Assembly: GCA_012932865.1 (NCBI GenBank)
Contig: SAXG01000005.1
Location: 1,357,121-1,421,120, forward strand
From: Amylostereum areolatum
Lineage: Eukaryota > Basidiomycota > Agaricomycetes > Russulales > Stereaceae
Length of the DNA: 64,000 bases
Direction of reading: 5' to 3'
Shown here piece after piece: positions 50,864 through 63,566 of the stretch. The notes beneath the pieces were generated by a model, which searched no databases, was not told where the DNA came from, and was given only the letters and a program-made list of their open reading frames with translations. The translations under genes were made by a program, and so were the position numbers. The stretch's first letter is position 1, and each line of letters starts with the position of its first letter.

Positions 50864-53816
50864 ATGGCATACAACCGCGAATGGGACAAAGGAAAGGATG
50901 GGTGGTCAGCGGATAATGGCGACACCGGTGGCTGGCAAGACTATACAGGCGGAGGAGGTCGGGGGAACGTGCGTTACAGGGAAGAGGAATATTACGGCGA
51001 TGGTAAGAGGAGGAGGTATAACAACGGGGTGCGTCCAGTGCATTCTTGCATTTCCCTGTCGCTTCTGTTTACACTCGCCAACTACAGGGTTACGATGCGG
51101 GGCAGGGCTGGGACGACAGCAGCTACGATGCCGGTCAATACCAGCAGCCGCTGGTCGCGACGACCCAGCAGCCTTATGCGCAAGACGATCGCCCTCCGCG
51201 AGGAGGCTTCAACCTTGGCGGGACGTCGACCAGTGGCACTGCTAGCGGAGGCTTTCAAGGCAATCGAAAGCGCCTCGCCCCGAGCGAACCAAGCCCTCAC
51301 GTTATTTTCCTCGGTCTTGACCCCGACTTCACCGAAGCGGATGTCTGTCACTCGTTCTGCCTCCTCTTCCCGATCACCTCACTGAGTGCCTACATCCGCA
51401 GTTGCAATCTTATTTATCCTACAATGGCTGCAGCATCGAGTCGACCACGATTATTCGAGAGAGAACAACAGGCACTTGCCCATCACTTGCATCTGTGCTT
51501 GGACCTTCGCATTGACGACTCTTCCTGGGGTTTTGCTCCCTACCTTTGCTTCCCCAGGCCAGTCCAAAGGTTTCGGCTTTGCCCAGTTCTCGTCGGTCGA
51601 AGGCGCCCGTGCCTTCGTCGATCCTTCCTTTCCCTTTATACAGGTCCCTCCCCCCGCCTCACATGGTGCCACAGCGACTGCTGCATTCTACAAGGCGCTT
51701 GAGACGGGCGCGCAACACACTGGACGGAGAGTGAAGATCGACTTTTCTCAGAGCGCCAGTCCGGGTGACAGAGGTCGATTCGGACGTCCAGCGAACGCTA
51801 ATGACGGGACGCGCGATATCGGAAATTCGCAAGCACCTGTTCTACTGTTCAGAGGGCTCGACCCCATGTCGGGACCCTCGGCCGTTCACCAAGCGATGTT
51901 AACCTCCTCTGGTCTTAACAAGGAAGGGGCGAAAGGCATGAAGAGGATCGTCATCATCAAGGATAAGGTCACGATGGCCAGTTGGGGTTTTGCGTTTGTG
52001 GAGTTTGTTGACGCACAGGTATTTCGATCAAGGCAGTTTCAACATAGAATATGTCTGACGCTCAGTCTTGACAGGCCGCCTCCACTGTCCTGGCTGCCAC
52101 CATGTCACCACAGATTCATCCCAACGGGTTTCGCATCTCAGACAAACCTGTAGCAGCTTCATTTGCACACCCTTACTCTTTCCAGCCGCTGGCCAATCCT
52201 ATGCTGAGGGACGAAGCGTGCATATCGTCCTCGATGGCTCTCGGTGGTGTCGAAGGGACCTGGGTGCGATATTGGGATGAAGCCTCCACGGCAGCTATCC
52301 TTGAATTCAAAGTAGAAGAACCTACGCCCCAGCAACAGGCAGCTCCTGGAAAAGAGAAGAAGAAGAAGCCAAAGAGTGAGCTGGTCGTTGCAGTAAATCT
52401 GTGGACTGCTGCTCACTCGTTTATGTAGTTGATGCAGACGCCGCGGCTCTACGTGCAATCCCCGTGGAAGCTTCTACCTTGCCTGTATCAGACAAGCCTG
52501 TAACGTTAAATTTCAAGGGCTTGACAACAAACAAGATCTCCTCCGGTACATTTTTACCACCATCTCGCCCCCTTTCTCAATACTGATTTAGCTGCAGCTA
52601 AAGCTGCACCGCTGACATTGGGATTCTCTATGGCTGACGATGCTGGAACTGATGACGAAGCTTCTCACAGTAAGGAGGACGATGCTAAGGGTAAGATTTG
52701 TTTCTTGTACTAACCTAAAGAGGCATGCGTTCTTGACGGGTGTCCCGCAGTTGCCGCGGCGAAGAAAGTGGCCCCAATGATTGCGAGCAAGAAGGTAGGG
52801 AATGTCGTCTTTCCATGCGTCAAGGATAGTAATATTGCTTGCCTTATAGATAGCGAACAATATCAACAAGTGGAATCAAGCTCAGGAAGGGATGAATTCG
52901 GGAGCGTCTAGTTCTGCCCCCGTTCCGGTTGTCGTACGACTCGCCAGATTTTAGCCGGGAGTCTGCTAATGCGCGCATGTATAGTCCACTCCTTCGTCCA
53001 ATGTGGTGATCACGCCAGTGCAAACCAAAGCAGACACGCCTCCCCCAGAAGCAGAATTCGAATTCTCGGACGTAGTCAAGTTAACGTGCTTGCTTTGCGC
53101 GCGGCAATTCAAGACGATGGATCAGCTCAAGCGACACAACAAGGAATCTGATCTACACAAAGTGCGTCTAGTTCATTGCCATCCAGCTCCATTTTCTGAC
53201 CAAATTATCATAGAAAAACCACAAGGACCCCAATCTCCGCGATATTGCGAGGGAGAAAGCGCAGGCCGCAAAAGCAAGAGAAGAATCGTCGAACTCAACT
53301 CCTGATCCGCAGCCTGTGCAACCGAAATATCGCGACCGCGCTTCAGAGCGTCGTGTCATGCACAACCAACCCGATATGCCTTTGCCCGAAACGACAGAAG
53401 ACCCTCGAAAATCGCGTCGTTTTGCAGAAGGGCCGCCACCGCCACCATCTCCGCCACCGCCAGCCTTGAACCCTGGCAAGGACGATACGAACGTAGGCAA
53501 TAAACTTTTGAAAATGATGGGCTGGAAAGAGGGTACAGGGCTCGGTGTTGACGGCGGAGGGCGTGTGGACCCTGTGTAGGTCTCTATGTGGCTGCATTGC
53601 CGAACACCAAAGGCTGACCCGTCTCGTTGCAGCCAAACAGCCATCTACGCTTCCGGTGCGGGGTTGGGTGCCAGCAAAGGTAAAGAGGTGGGTAAATATC
53701 CCGATGGATATACTGGCTATGTACACATGGCGAAGGACGCGGTAAGCCATTGTCTTTCCTCCTGTTCCATCCTCTGATTTCATGGTATATAGGCCCGCGA
53801 ACGTTACGAGAGTTAG
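50864..53816 (+). CDS. RBM5/RBM10-like RNA-binding splicing factor
   Basis: The ATG at 50864 gives MAYNREWDKGKDGW. Gly/Tyr/Gln-rich sequence precedes a first RRM split by introns (HVIFLGLDPDFTEAD, SKGFGFAQFSSVEGARAF). A second RRM-like domain follows (APVLLFRGLDPMSG, WGFAFVEFVDA). Next come a Lys-rich linker, a C2H2-type finger (LTCLLCARQFKTMDQLKRHN) and a G-patch (NKLLKMMGWKEGTGLG, completed by YASGAGLGASKG after an intron). It ends ARERYES at 53814-53816. RRM, RRM, zinc finger and G-patch is the order of RBM5/RBM10, nuclear regulators of exon selection. About ten exons. The 3' exons are short. Confidence 0.85.
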
Positions 53817-54065
53817 ATTGGCGCGTACGATCGAGCTCTGTCTCCACATTGCTATGGACCCGGCGTCTCGTCTGCTCTTTTATTTACATTCATCGTACTT
53901 TATATCATGCGATTTTCCTCATCGTCCTCTGTTTAGTCATGTGAAGGTGGCTATCTCAGAAGAAGCATGGTGTCGAATGGGCGTCATTCATCGACTTGCA
54001 CCTTTAAGGGTGAAAACCAACTATTCTCACGCGCAACGTGCAGGCCATATTGGCTCTTATTTAAG

Positions 54066-57000
54066 ATGGCAGCAACCAACGTTGTTCTGGTCTGTTCTCA
54101 TATCTCAAATATGGCTCATCCTCTTGTTTGGCCAGGAAAATACTTCTTCTACCCAATCGGGAACACCTCAGCTGTGTGCATGACAAGAGACGTCGCTCTC
54201 GAGGAGGACGCGTCTATCCTTCTCCTAGGATGTGGCGATCCGAGGAACGTTTTGTATACCGTCTCGTGCGAGCCCAAGGACAGTGAGTTCGCTGCTTCAT
54301 CTCAAAGTCTTCGCGTTGTTCATGTTACTCTTGCCACATGTAGTCGGTCGCAAGCTGGACTTCACATGCTGTGACATCGATCCTGCGGTATTGGGTGCGT
54401 TCCCACCATTAGCGCAGTGGATAACTTGATATTCATGAGCTACTCAGCACGGAACGTTCTTCTATTCACCATGGTCTCCGATCAACTATCCTCCTCTATG
54501 ATATGGAACATTTTCTTCCATATGTACCTTGACAAGAACTCCTACGGCATCCTAATCGACCAATGTCGTAAGCTAATCAGAATATCCGAATCCGTCGAGC
54601 TTTGGGACGAGTCACCGTATGGGCGCTACCTCAAGATATCCACCGCACACACCTTGTCGGAACTACGTCGTCATTGGATATTATACGTCGACTTTGAATC
54701 ACTTCCTCCCCCTCGCGCTCACAAAATTCGTGAGGCATTCGTCAAGGTGTCGAAAGTTAATTCTACAAAGCGAGCAATAACATCTGCGCGTTCGGCCGGA
54801 CCAGTTCTAAGCTCCGCCATGCCGCTCCTTCCAGAGCTTTTCGTGCATTACTGGAAGAACGGCGTCACCTTTACCAATCCCATGCAGATTGGTGCCGCCA
54901 CATTGCTCAACCCGACTTTTGTGTACTCCCTTGGAGGCGAAGGCATATCGGTCCACTATGGCACGGATCCAGTAGCCCCATTCCATCTAGCTCCATTGTT
55001 CGGAAATGCGCGAAAAGCTCTTTCCATTTCAGACGTCGTCAAGGCCGCCATGGTCGAATTCGAGGGCTGGTGTTCATCTTTATTTTCTGCCATATCCTCT
55101 TCAGGCTCTCCTATTCCAATTATTCGGTTCATCGTAGGTGATGCCATCGCAGTTTGCAGAGCCCTGAAAGCGTTCGAAACGACGGGCTCTCTTAACATCG
55201 GTGTCCCTGTGGCGCAATGGAAAACACAGCTCATCCAGCTAAGCCGGCAGGAATATATCGCAGAGGGTGCCCCAGTCATCTTCAATGTTATCGACACTTC
55301 AAACTTGAATGACCACATCGGCTTGCTCAACGTGCTCATCGCCACCGTACCCATTCTATCAACTCCTTCTGGTGTTTTATACACTGAATCACTCTTATTT
55401 CGTGGGGAAGACGCAACCAAAGAGTTCACGGAGCTTCTATATGCAGACGTCGCAATCATTGCGCTGCTGATTGGCTTGTGTCCTGTTGACTACCTATCCG
55501 GGTTCACCTCCCGTTGCAACACGCACGAACTCATGATGCATCGTGTCTCGAAGAACATGACGCAGTTTCATCAAGTTACCACTTGGAAACCTCCAGCCTC
55601 GGGAGATGGTACTACGAGTTCGGGCAGACCAATGTGCCTTTATACGTTCGATTCGCACCAGCTTGGGACGCTTCTATATGACATTTATCATCTAGTAAGT
55701 CTCCTTGTGTCCTGGATAGTCGACTTACACTTACTTCTTGTAGTTATTCGAGCAGGAAGATGCGATGAACTTCTGGCAGTCTAATCAAAACAATCTTCTC
55801 CGTGCCCTCGCTGCATCGAACATCATCCATTATTCTAGGGAGAGTTTTGTCCTATTCCTCAAGCTCATCAGGGACAAGCTGAACCTGGACAATGAACGGT
55901 GGACCGAGATTATGGACCGCTTTTTCGACCTAAAGGAGGTCGACCGTACCCTTAAAATGGATGAAAACAACAGTCAAGATTTCTATGCACAGCTGCATCG
56001 TCAAAATGTCTACAGTGTGTCATTCTATAAGCTTCCGGTCCGCAAAATCGGAAGGTTTCGTACTTGGGAAAATGTTCCCGTCGTCGTCAGGATCGTCCTG
56101 ATCGTACCGCGCCACCATTTGGCTATCCTGGAGGATATGGGAGAGAAGGCCGGGACACCACCCCTCCAATGCGATGTCCGGGGCACCCGATGCCACAATA
56201 TATTCACCAGTATTCACGCGGCGTTTGGTCGGGCCATAGCCACGGGCACAAGCAGCCGTCCTTGGGTCCAGTTTGAAGAAGACCTCCAAGGCTGGAAGGG
56301 GTCATCGTCGCTCGTCGTCTCCTTTACCATGCCAGCATTTCTCTTGGCCGAAATCGAAGATCCCTCAGATCTATTCGTACGACTGGGTTTACGCAGCACA
56401 CAGGCTTCGACGCAATTCATTCCCAAGCTTGGCCTTGAACTCTGTCTTTTCAGCGCGCGATTTATGGATGAATCTCAAGTCCACGTCCTTCCAGAGCAGC
56501 AGCAACCTCGAACGACGTCTACCAAGACTTCATTAGCTTTTGCCCCGTCCACGATTGCTCAGATAGGAGATGTGGAGTCTGTGGTCGTAGAATTAGACGA
56601 ACAGTGCGAGCTGGTTGCGTCTCTTGTCGCCCGTATCTCCGTCAAAAGCGTGGAGGCAAAGGCACTTTTCCAAGGTGGCACTTCTCCAGACATATCGCAA
56701 ACAGCTCCTTGCGTAATGCGCATTACTCTTGAAGCGTACATGCAGGATGTTGTGTACCCGTTCCCTGTCGTTGGGTCTAAAAATCGCGCCAGGCTTGCGA
56801 GAAAGTCACTTTACATCGAGGTATGTACATTGCACACTCGAGCTTCGTGTGTAAACGCTAATAGTTGGTTTATAGATCATTGTCCCTATATCCGGTGCTC
56901 TTAAGCCCGACGGAATGAGGCTCAATCCGTTCCCCGTGGTCCCGAGCGGTGTCAAAGGCCACCTTCAACCCTGGTCGCTTCACAGGCTCGATCTGTCTTC

Positions 57001-57805
57001 CCTCACAATTCTCGATATCAAAGCGAAGGGCTTGGACAAATGGTTGAATTCACATGTGAGCTCAATGATGTCAGCCAGTGAACTTTCCCTCAGGAAAAAA
57101 CGCCAAGTCGACGTGATGATGTTCATAAAGGACACCATCCACACGATCTTCGTGCGTTCATCTGGCATCCAGGGGGGATCTAGGCAACGAGTTTTCAGTC
57201 TTCATGATGCCGCGACAAAGAACTGTGACACGGTACTCTTTATTAGCGAGATGCGATTCGACGTGTCGTCCCATACGATGGTCTGTGACGCGTACGTTCT
57301 TCCCCTCACCAAGGATGTTATGGTCAAGATCGAGAAGGACTTCGGCAGAGTGGTCTCTGCTGGAACCGTTACTGTGGAGACCTACGAGGGCGAGATGGCG
57401 GCATGGAAGAGGCTACTTCCCGCATTCGCCGAACGCTGCAGAACTAACTGGAAGCACACTCCCAACTGCGAATACAAGGCCAGAGGCATGATTCCACTCA
57501 CAGAGGAGATGGAGAAAGACCCCTTGTGTAGTTGCGGACGAGGAAAAGATGTTTCAGGGATGGTGAACGTGCCGTCATGGAGGAACCTTGCACCGCATGT
57601 GACAAGGATCGCACTCAGCCCATTATACGCCGTCTCGTACTTGGAAACAGTAGGGCGCGATCCGATGGCGTACAAATGCTCAACATGTCGCGGGAAAGGG
57701 AAACCCAAGCTGAAGGAGTGCACAGGGTGCAGGAAGGTGCGGTACTGTTCGGAGGCATGTCAGAAGAAGGATTGGAAAGCCCACAAACCCCGCTGTAAAA
57801 AATAA
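54066..57805 (+). CDS. DUF4470 and MYND zinc-finger protein
   Basis: The ATG at 54066 gives MAATNVVLVCSHISN. The N-terminal domain (about 200 residues, with YFFYPIGNTSAVCMTRDVA, ILLLGCGDPRNVLYT, LDFTCCDIDPAVLARN across an intron) is DUF4470, found with MYND fingers in basidiomycetes. A long central region without a known fold covers most of the ~1100 residues. The C-terminus has a MYND finger (CSTC, then CTGCRKVRYCSEACQKKDW, HKPRC). Main introns are at about 54282-54341, 54397-54447, 55696-55744 and 56821-56876. MYND fingers mediate protein contacts in transcriptional regulators. The cellular role of this protein is not known. Confidence 0.85.
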
Positions 57806-58132
57806 GTAGAAGTCGTAAGTGATATATTTGAGCAAACGGTCTTTCTCAGACAAGTGCTCATGTATCACTTATGACGGAATTACAGTGACGATAGACGTCT
57901 AGTAGACACTGTGCGGCCGCCGGCGAGGCGCCAATGATGTTTGTATGTGCTTGGCAAGAGCCTCTATCGTTACGTAAGACGCTCGTGCCTTAGATGGGAT
58001 TAAGTCGTTGTATGGCAGATTTCCTTCCTCTCCACACATACCGATTCGGGCGCGAACGGTAGCCTGTTTCACTCCAGCATCTTAACCTGATTTCCATGTC
58101 ATTGTATCTCCAGCGATACACGCATAATCCAT
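57806..58132. other. Intergenic between MYND gene and COG4
   Basis: Terminator of the MYND gene and promoter of COG4. No further gene seen. Confidence 0.5.
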
Positions 58133-61035
58133 ATGAACGGAACACTCCCTTCCAACGGCTCTGCGATATCCTCCACGTCCTCCTCCCGTCCTCCACCATC
58201 TCAGTTAACATCGCTTTCTCAAATTCTCTCTGCGCTCTCTTCCCTTGAATCTGAAGAGGCCGATGTATCCAACTCACTCTCCGGCCTGCTTTCTTCACAC
58301 GAGCCTATCCTTGCGTCTCTACGCCGCCTTCAAACGCTCTTCCCGGGACTTGATGAATTACACTCCGAAGCTTCCCATCTCTCCGATAAGGTGTCCGTTA
58401 CCGCCCGAACAGCCGCACGCGCAGGAGGACGAGTTCGTACATTAGACGAGGAGATGCGTCGTGTACGCGAGGCGAATGAACGCGTTGCGCAGGTTATGGA
58501 GCTCAAGGTCGTCCTGCTGTCAGTCCCTCCACGTATATCTCTCATCCGTCTCGTTCCCTCAGTCCTCTCTATCCGCCCTTCAGTCCTCCATTGAAAGCCA
58601 AGACTGGGAGTCAGCAACTCGTCATTGCGCTCGTGCGATGGCGTTGCCAGACGAGGTTGTTGGCGGAGCATTCGCCGAAACGGCCGTGGTGGGTCCACAT
58701 TGGCTTCAAGAAATCGTGAAAATCTGTTCATGCAGTTTCTTCTAGCCCACAGCGGAAAGTCACCTGCCCCCGGCACAGACACTTCAAAATGCGCGAGATC
58801 AACTCTTGGATGTGTTCAGACGCTCATTCAATGAAGCTACACAAGCCCGTGATGCGGCCGCGACAACTCGATTCTTCAAGCTATTCCCCGCGATAGGTTG
58901 GGAGGCCGAAGGTCTAGAAGCATATGCATCATTTGTGGTTGACCTTGTCAAAGTGCGCCCTCCCGCGTCTGCCAAAAGTAGGTGTCGTCGCGCGCGATAT
59001 TGTGTCGGTCTCTGACCGTCTTACTCATCAGCGTCTTCCCCACTATACTACATCACCGCGCTTACCGCACTCTTTGAAAGCATCGCCATGGTCGTTGATC
59101 AACACCAGCCAGTGGTAGAGAAATACTACGGGCCAGACAAGATGGCGAGTGTTATCACACGACTTCTACAGGAATGTGATCGAGTGGCAAAAAGCCTGAT
59201 CGAAGGATGGGAAGAGGAGCGGTCGATGAAGCGAAAGGTACGTTTACATCCCCACGGATCTACGCTGAAGCTCATAGACCCAGCTTTCCGATATTTCTAG
59301 TGTTACCTTTCCATCTGTTTCGCCACACTCGCCAGTCGTCCCTCGGCGTCCGCCACTACCGCCTTCTCAGGAGGATACGGTTGACCCGCGTGAGATTGAC
59401 AAGGTCATCACGGAGGCAGCTGGCATGGCCAGTCGGTGGAATCTATTCAGACGTTTTTTGTTTGACAGACTGAAGGTTTGTGTAACCTTTCCAGTCCTGT
59501 TGTACGTTCTTATCCCCATTGGCAGAACGAGACGGAATCGGAAGATGACACGGAAGAACGGTCCGCAACGCCTCGCCCTGGCACGCCTCAGCTTACGACC
59601 CCTCTACCTCAAGCCTCAGTCGACGATGAGACGTCAAAATCAGCTCAGCAGCTGCAAGCCCTCGAGACTTCAACCTGTAACCAGCTTTTTAATAACCTTC
59701 TCACCACGTATTACACGCCACTGGAGGTCTGGTATACCCGCAGTGCCATCGACAAGGTGATCCCCTTTATCTTCTCCCTTTCCTTGAAAGATTGTTGACC
59801 CCTTCTCTGCCAGGCCCACCGTTTATCAATCCCTGACGCTCTCTCGTCGCCTGCAACCACCACTACCCCAGATGACGCGTTTTACATCCTGAAGGTCGTG
59901 ATTGGGAGACTGCTTTCGACTGGCGCGCCGCAGGTCGTCGAGCGCACGGCGGCCATTTTGCGCGATGCAGTCGAACGGGACTACGCGGGCGTTCTCAAAC
60001 GGAAAATGGATGATGTATATAGGACCGCCGGTGCAGGACGCGAGCGCGAGACAGGCGTGGCATTTATCGTCAGTGTCCATTGCTCTTTATGTTCCTGTAG
60101 GGTGATGCTGACTGTTTCGTGCAGACACTTTTGAATGATCTGGACCTATCGGCGTCGCACATGGAGCGGTTGATCAAGGATGTGTTGTCTGCCCCGACGA
60201 TATCCCAAGGATTCCTTGCGGATGAACAAGCATCGGTCACCGCTAGTGTATCCTCATTCACGACGCTTGTTCCCAAATTTCGATCCATTCTACGGGCGGG
60301 TTATCTTATCTCCTCTCAGCTGTGCTGTGCTCACTTCTTCCATGGGTTTAGGCGGGTGTGGAACAACTCTTCAATCAGCTCATGCGACCAAAACTCCGGA
60401 CACTGATTGTGGACCTGTATAAGGATGTGTCGTATGTGCTCGATGAGGATGCATATTCAGCGTCGGAGTATCAAGATGTTGTACGCAAGAGATTTGTTAA
60501 GGCATGGGAGATACTCGTGGACGGGTACAAAGTCTGTCTCCTCCTTAATCTTCACGTGCGGCATACTGACAATGGTATGTATGCGCAGGAGACCTTCAGC
60601 GAGAATAACTTCCGTCTACTGTTTGGACTCGTGTTGGATGTGCTCATACGTCCCTGGGAAAAGTTCATTTTCGGGATGCGCTACAGTGAAGTGCGTCGCT
60701 CTTCCTCGATCGACCGCAATGTGTTCACCGCATATGGTTTCTATAAAGCTGGGCGCGATTCGGTTTGACAGCGACTTGCGGGCTATCATCACATACCTAT
60801 CCTCGCAAGCAGCGTTCGGGGACGTCCGTGACAAATTCATCCGGTTACAGCAGATCGCAACATTACTAAACCTCGACCAGGTGCGTTTCACAAGGCCTGT
60901 CGTTTGTCCGTTTTCTCACGAGATCGGGTGGTTATGTTGCAGGAGGAGGACGTGGACGAATTTTACAATAGTTCGGGCATCTCGTGGAAGTTGAATGAGC
61001 AGGAGGCACGAACGGTGTCTGGGCTACGGGTGTAG
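58133..61035 (+). CDS. COG4: COG4, conserved oligomeric Golgi complex subunit 4
   Basis: The COG tether complex organises retrograde vesicle traffic within the Golgi. The ATG at 58133 gives a Ser/Pro-rich start, then the COG4 N-terminal coiled coil (LTSLSQILSALSSLESEE, VREANERVAQVMELK) and, after an intron, LQSSIESQDWESATRHCARA. Later exons give ALFESIAMVVDQHQPVVEKY, LFNNLLTTYYTPLEVWYTRS, FYILKVVIGRLLSTGAPQVV, QLFNQLMRPKLRTLIVDLYK and SENNFRLLFGLVLDVLIRPWE. The last exon ends ISWKLNEQEARTVSGLRV at 61035, like the WRLTPAEVRxVLxLR end of animal COG4. About twelve exons. Several introns are 45-60 nt. Confidence 0.85.
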
Positions 61036-61200
61036 ATCCAATTGCTTCGCGCCTTGTGTACTTTCGGAATCACAAAATTCGTTTGAAACCCAGACTGGAA
61101 CTAAATACAAGGTGTGAAGACTAGAAAAACATGTACAGAGAAGTGGTATCCTAGCAAAGCAGGCAGACAGATGGAAACGAGCTAAAGTAGCAGCGGAAAT

Positions 61201-62199
61201 TCAGCCTCTGCGAAGAGCGTCCAGACGAGCTTGAAGGGCATCTTCATCAGAGAGTGCGGCACCGCCACCACCACTACCCCCACCCGAAGCATCTCCAGTC
61301 GAATTCGAACCGGAGGATGGGGCACCGATTGACTCGCCGAGCACAACAGCCTTGCGTTCTGTGAGAGGAGACGCAGATGCGATACCCGTAGGTGCGTCGG
61401 TGAGCTGCGGAAGGTATTGATTAGCACAGGACCAAGGGGTAGGAAAAGTTATGATGTGCAAGAATAGGATGGGGGGACGCACCTGCTGTGAAAGGTCAAC
61501 TCCGATCTCGTCAAGGACCTCCTTGAGAATCTTATCTCCCTCCTCCTCTTCGTCCTCGAGATCGTCCTCCATGACATCATCTACGGCATCGGACATCATC
61601 TCCTCCTTCATGTCCATCGTTGCGCTCTCGCGCTCGAATTCGTTCATGATCTTCTGAATTTGGGGGAGGTTGAGACCGCGATTCATGCCTTTCATAGCCT
61701 GTTAGGTCGGGGTTAATCAAGCGCCGAAGTGGAAGGGTGGAGAAGACATACACGGGTGGCACCGCGCATGGCGTCGGCCATCTGCTGGTTACTTCGAAGG
61801 GTTTGAATGCGGAGGCCGACGGCCTGGAGTTGCGTACGCATCTGGTAGAACTTCTGCACGTATCGTCGAGTGCGTACGAGATCCTTGGCCATGATTTTGC
61901 AAGCGTTCTACGCTTGCCACCATGAGTACGACGGAGAACGTAGAAGAAAGGCAAGGTGAGGCTGGGGCGCACCATCTGGCCAGCCTTCGCACTCTTCTTG
62001 ATATCCATGATGAGCTTCTTCTCACTCTGTTCGAGTTTTGCGCGCTCGCGATCGAGCTCGCGCTGAGCCTTCGCAAGGGCGCGTTGGTGCTGGCGAAGAC
62101 GTTCCGCGGGGGTGACGGTACGACCAAAGAGGGCTTCCTAAACATGATCTAAAGGGCGGGTAGCAACGGAGAGGAAAAAAGACATACGACGATGTTCAT
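61201..62199 (-). CDS. VPS2: VPS2 (DID4/CHMP2), ESCRT-III subunit
   Basis: An ESCRT-III subunit that acts in multivesicular-body formation, membrane scission and Vps4 recruitment. The ATG at 62199 gives MNIV, then after an intron EALFGRTVTPAERLRQHQRA, LAKAQRELDRERAKLEQSEK and KKLIMDIKKSAKAGQM. After an intron comes IMAKDLVRTRRYVQKFYQMR, then AMKGMNRGLNLPQIQKIMNE and MDMKEEMMSDAVDDVMEDD. The C-terminus has a Gly/Ser linker and LQARLDALRRG, an MIT-interacting motif (MIM1). Four introns. It is convergent with COG4. All Snf7-family helices are present. Confidence 0.93.
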
Positions 62200-62321
62200 G
62201 GTGCTCGATCGTGGTCAAGAGGCGGTAAGGGTAAGCGCAGTTGTGTAAGGAACTCAGATCTCAGACCGTAAGCTACTGTGAAAGTGCCGTGGCGTTACAC
62301 CCGCCGGGCCGCTTCTTGGCT

Positions 62322-63332
62322 ATGGACCACTCTACGCACTCTGCGCACTGTGCCCTCGACTCTTGCCACGCTCTCGACTTTCTACCGCTCACTTGCTTTT
62401 GTGAAAAGCGCTTTTGTAAACTCCATATTCAACCAGACTCTCACAACTGCCCTGTTGACCGATCACAACTCTCCACCGCCTCAGGCTCAACCACTACCGC
62501 CCTCCAACGATGCGCCTTTGTTTCTTGCAAGAAACCATCCCTTGAAGGATTCGTATCCAGCTCTTCTGATGCACCACATCGTGTTCCCGCCCTCTGCACA
62601 AGGTGCTCCCTCGCTTTCTGTGCGATGTGAGTTGGACAACTTCCCCTATGTAGTATGCTCATCTAAACATAACTCACCACACAGACACCGCGATCCTCCC
62701 TCTCATTCTTGTCCGATCGAAGCCGAGGCCCCCTTCAAACGCAAAAACGAAGAAGCGCACGCCATCCTTGCCAAGCGATTTCCACCGAATTCCTCCGCTC
62801 CCAAACCCAAAACAAAACTCCCCACAGATCCCAAGAAACTCGCCCAGTTCCAAAAGATCGAGCTCATGAAGATTCGCCATCGTGCCGTTCCTGCAGACGT
62901 TAGAGACACCGCGTCTTCCGTACCACTGGACGAACGTCTCTTCTTGCGTGTCCGTCCGACATCTTCGGAATCGAACTCAGAGGAGAAGGTCTTTTGGACT
63001 CGCAAGGTCTGTTCGACCTTGTCACCTTGCGCGTCTCTCACCTTTGTTTCTTGCTCGCGTACGTAGTCCATCATCGCCGGGCGTGCATTGGACATGTTCG
63101 CTAGTCATCTTCGTGTATCTGGCTTGGATGCGTCTGTGAGTCCAAACCGTCGCTTATCATCTGATGACATCCATATGGCTTCATATACCCCTAGCCTCTT
63201 CAACTCGTCAAACCCAATCCTACCATCCCCAACGAACGTGTGGTCCTGCGCAACGACCTCTCATTGTTCGAGCAAGTATCGGACGGTTCCCTCCTCGTCG
63301 TTTCTCGTGTACCTCCCCCGCATAGCTCTTGA
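62322..63332 (+). CDS. CUZ1: AN1 zinc-finger protein, CUZ1/ZFAND1-like
   Basis: The ATG at 62322 gives MDHSTHSAHCALDSCHALDF. Two AN1 fingers follow: CALDSC...CFCEKRFCKLH...HNCP and, split by an intron at about 62629-62685, CAFVSC...CTRCSLAFC-IHRD...HSCP. A Lys/Pro-rich linker (KLPTDPKKLAQFQKIELMKI) leads to a C-terminal ubiquitin-like-looking part (DMFASHLRVSG, NERVVLRNDLSLFEQVSDGS), ending at 63330-63332. This order is that of yeast Cuz1 and human ZFAND1, which link Cdc48/p97 and the proteasome under arsenite stress. It is divergent from VPS2 with 122 bp between start codons. Confidence 0.8.
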
Positions 63333-63566
63333 CGGGACTTCCCCTCACCATCGTACTGTACCCGGTAGATCTTGTAATCTACCCTACATTAAGTGGCAAG
63401 CAAGAGGGAGAAAAGACAAAATATGAATAGATGAACCTCGAAATCCATATAATACCGACAAACAACAGACATGCAACAGCAGCAGCAGCAGCAGCGATGA
63501 TGACAAAAAAGAAAATGACAACGCGCAAACGTCCAGAGATATCCACAGAGATAGACAACTACCACC
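63333..63566. other. Convergent 3' region with CAG repeat
   Basis: Between CUZ1 and the myosin gene. A (CAG)6 tract lies at 63477-63494. No gene seen. Confidence 0.6.
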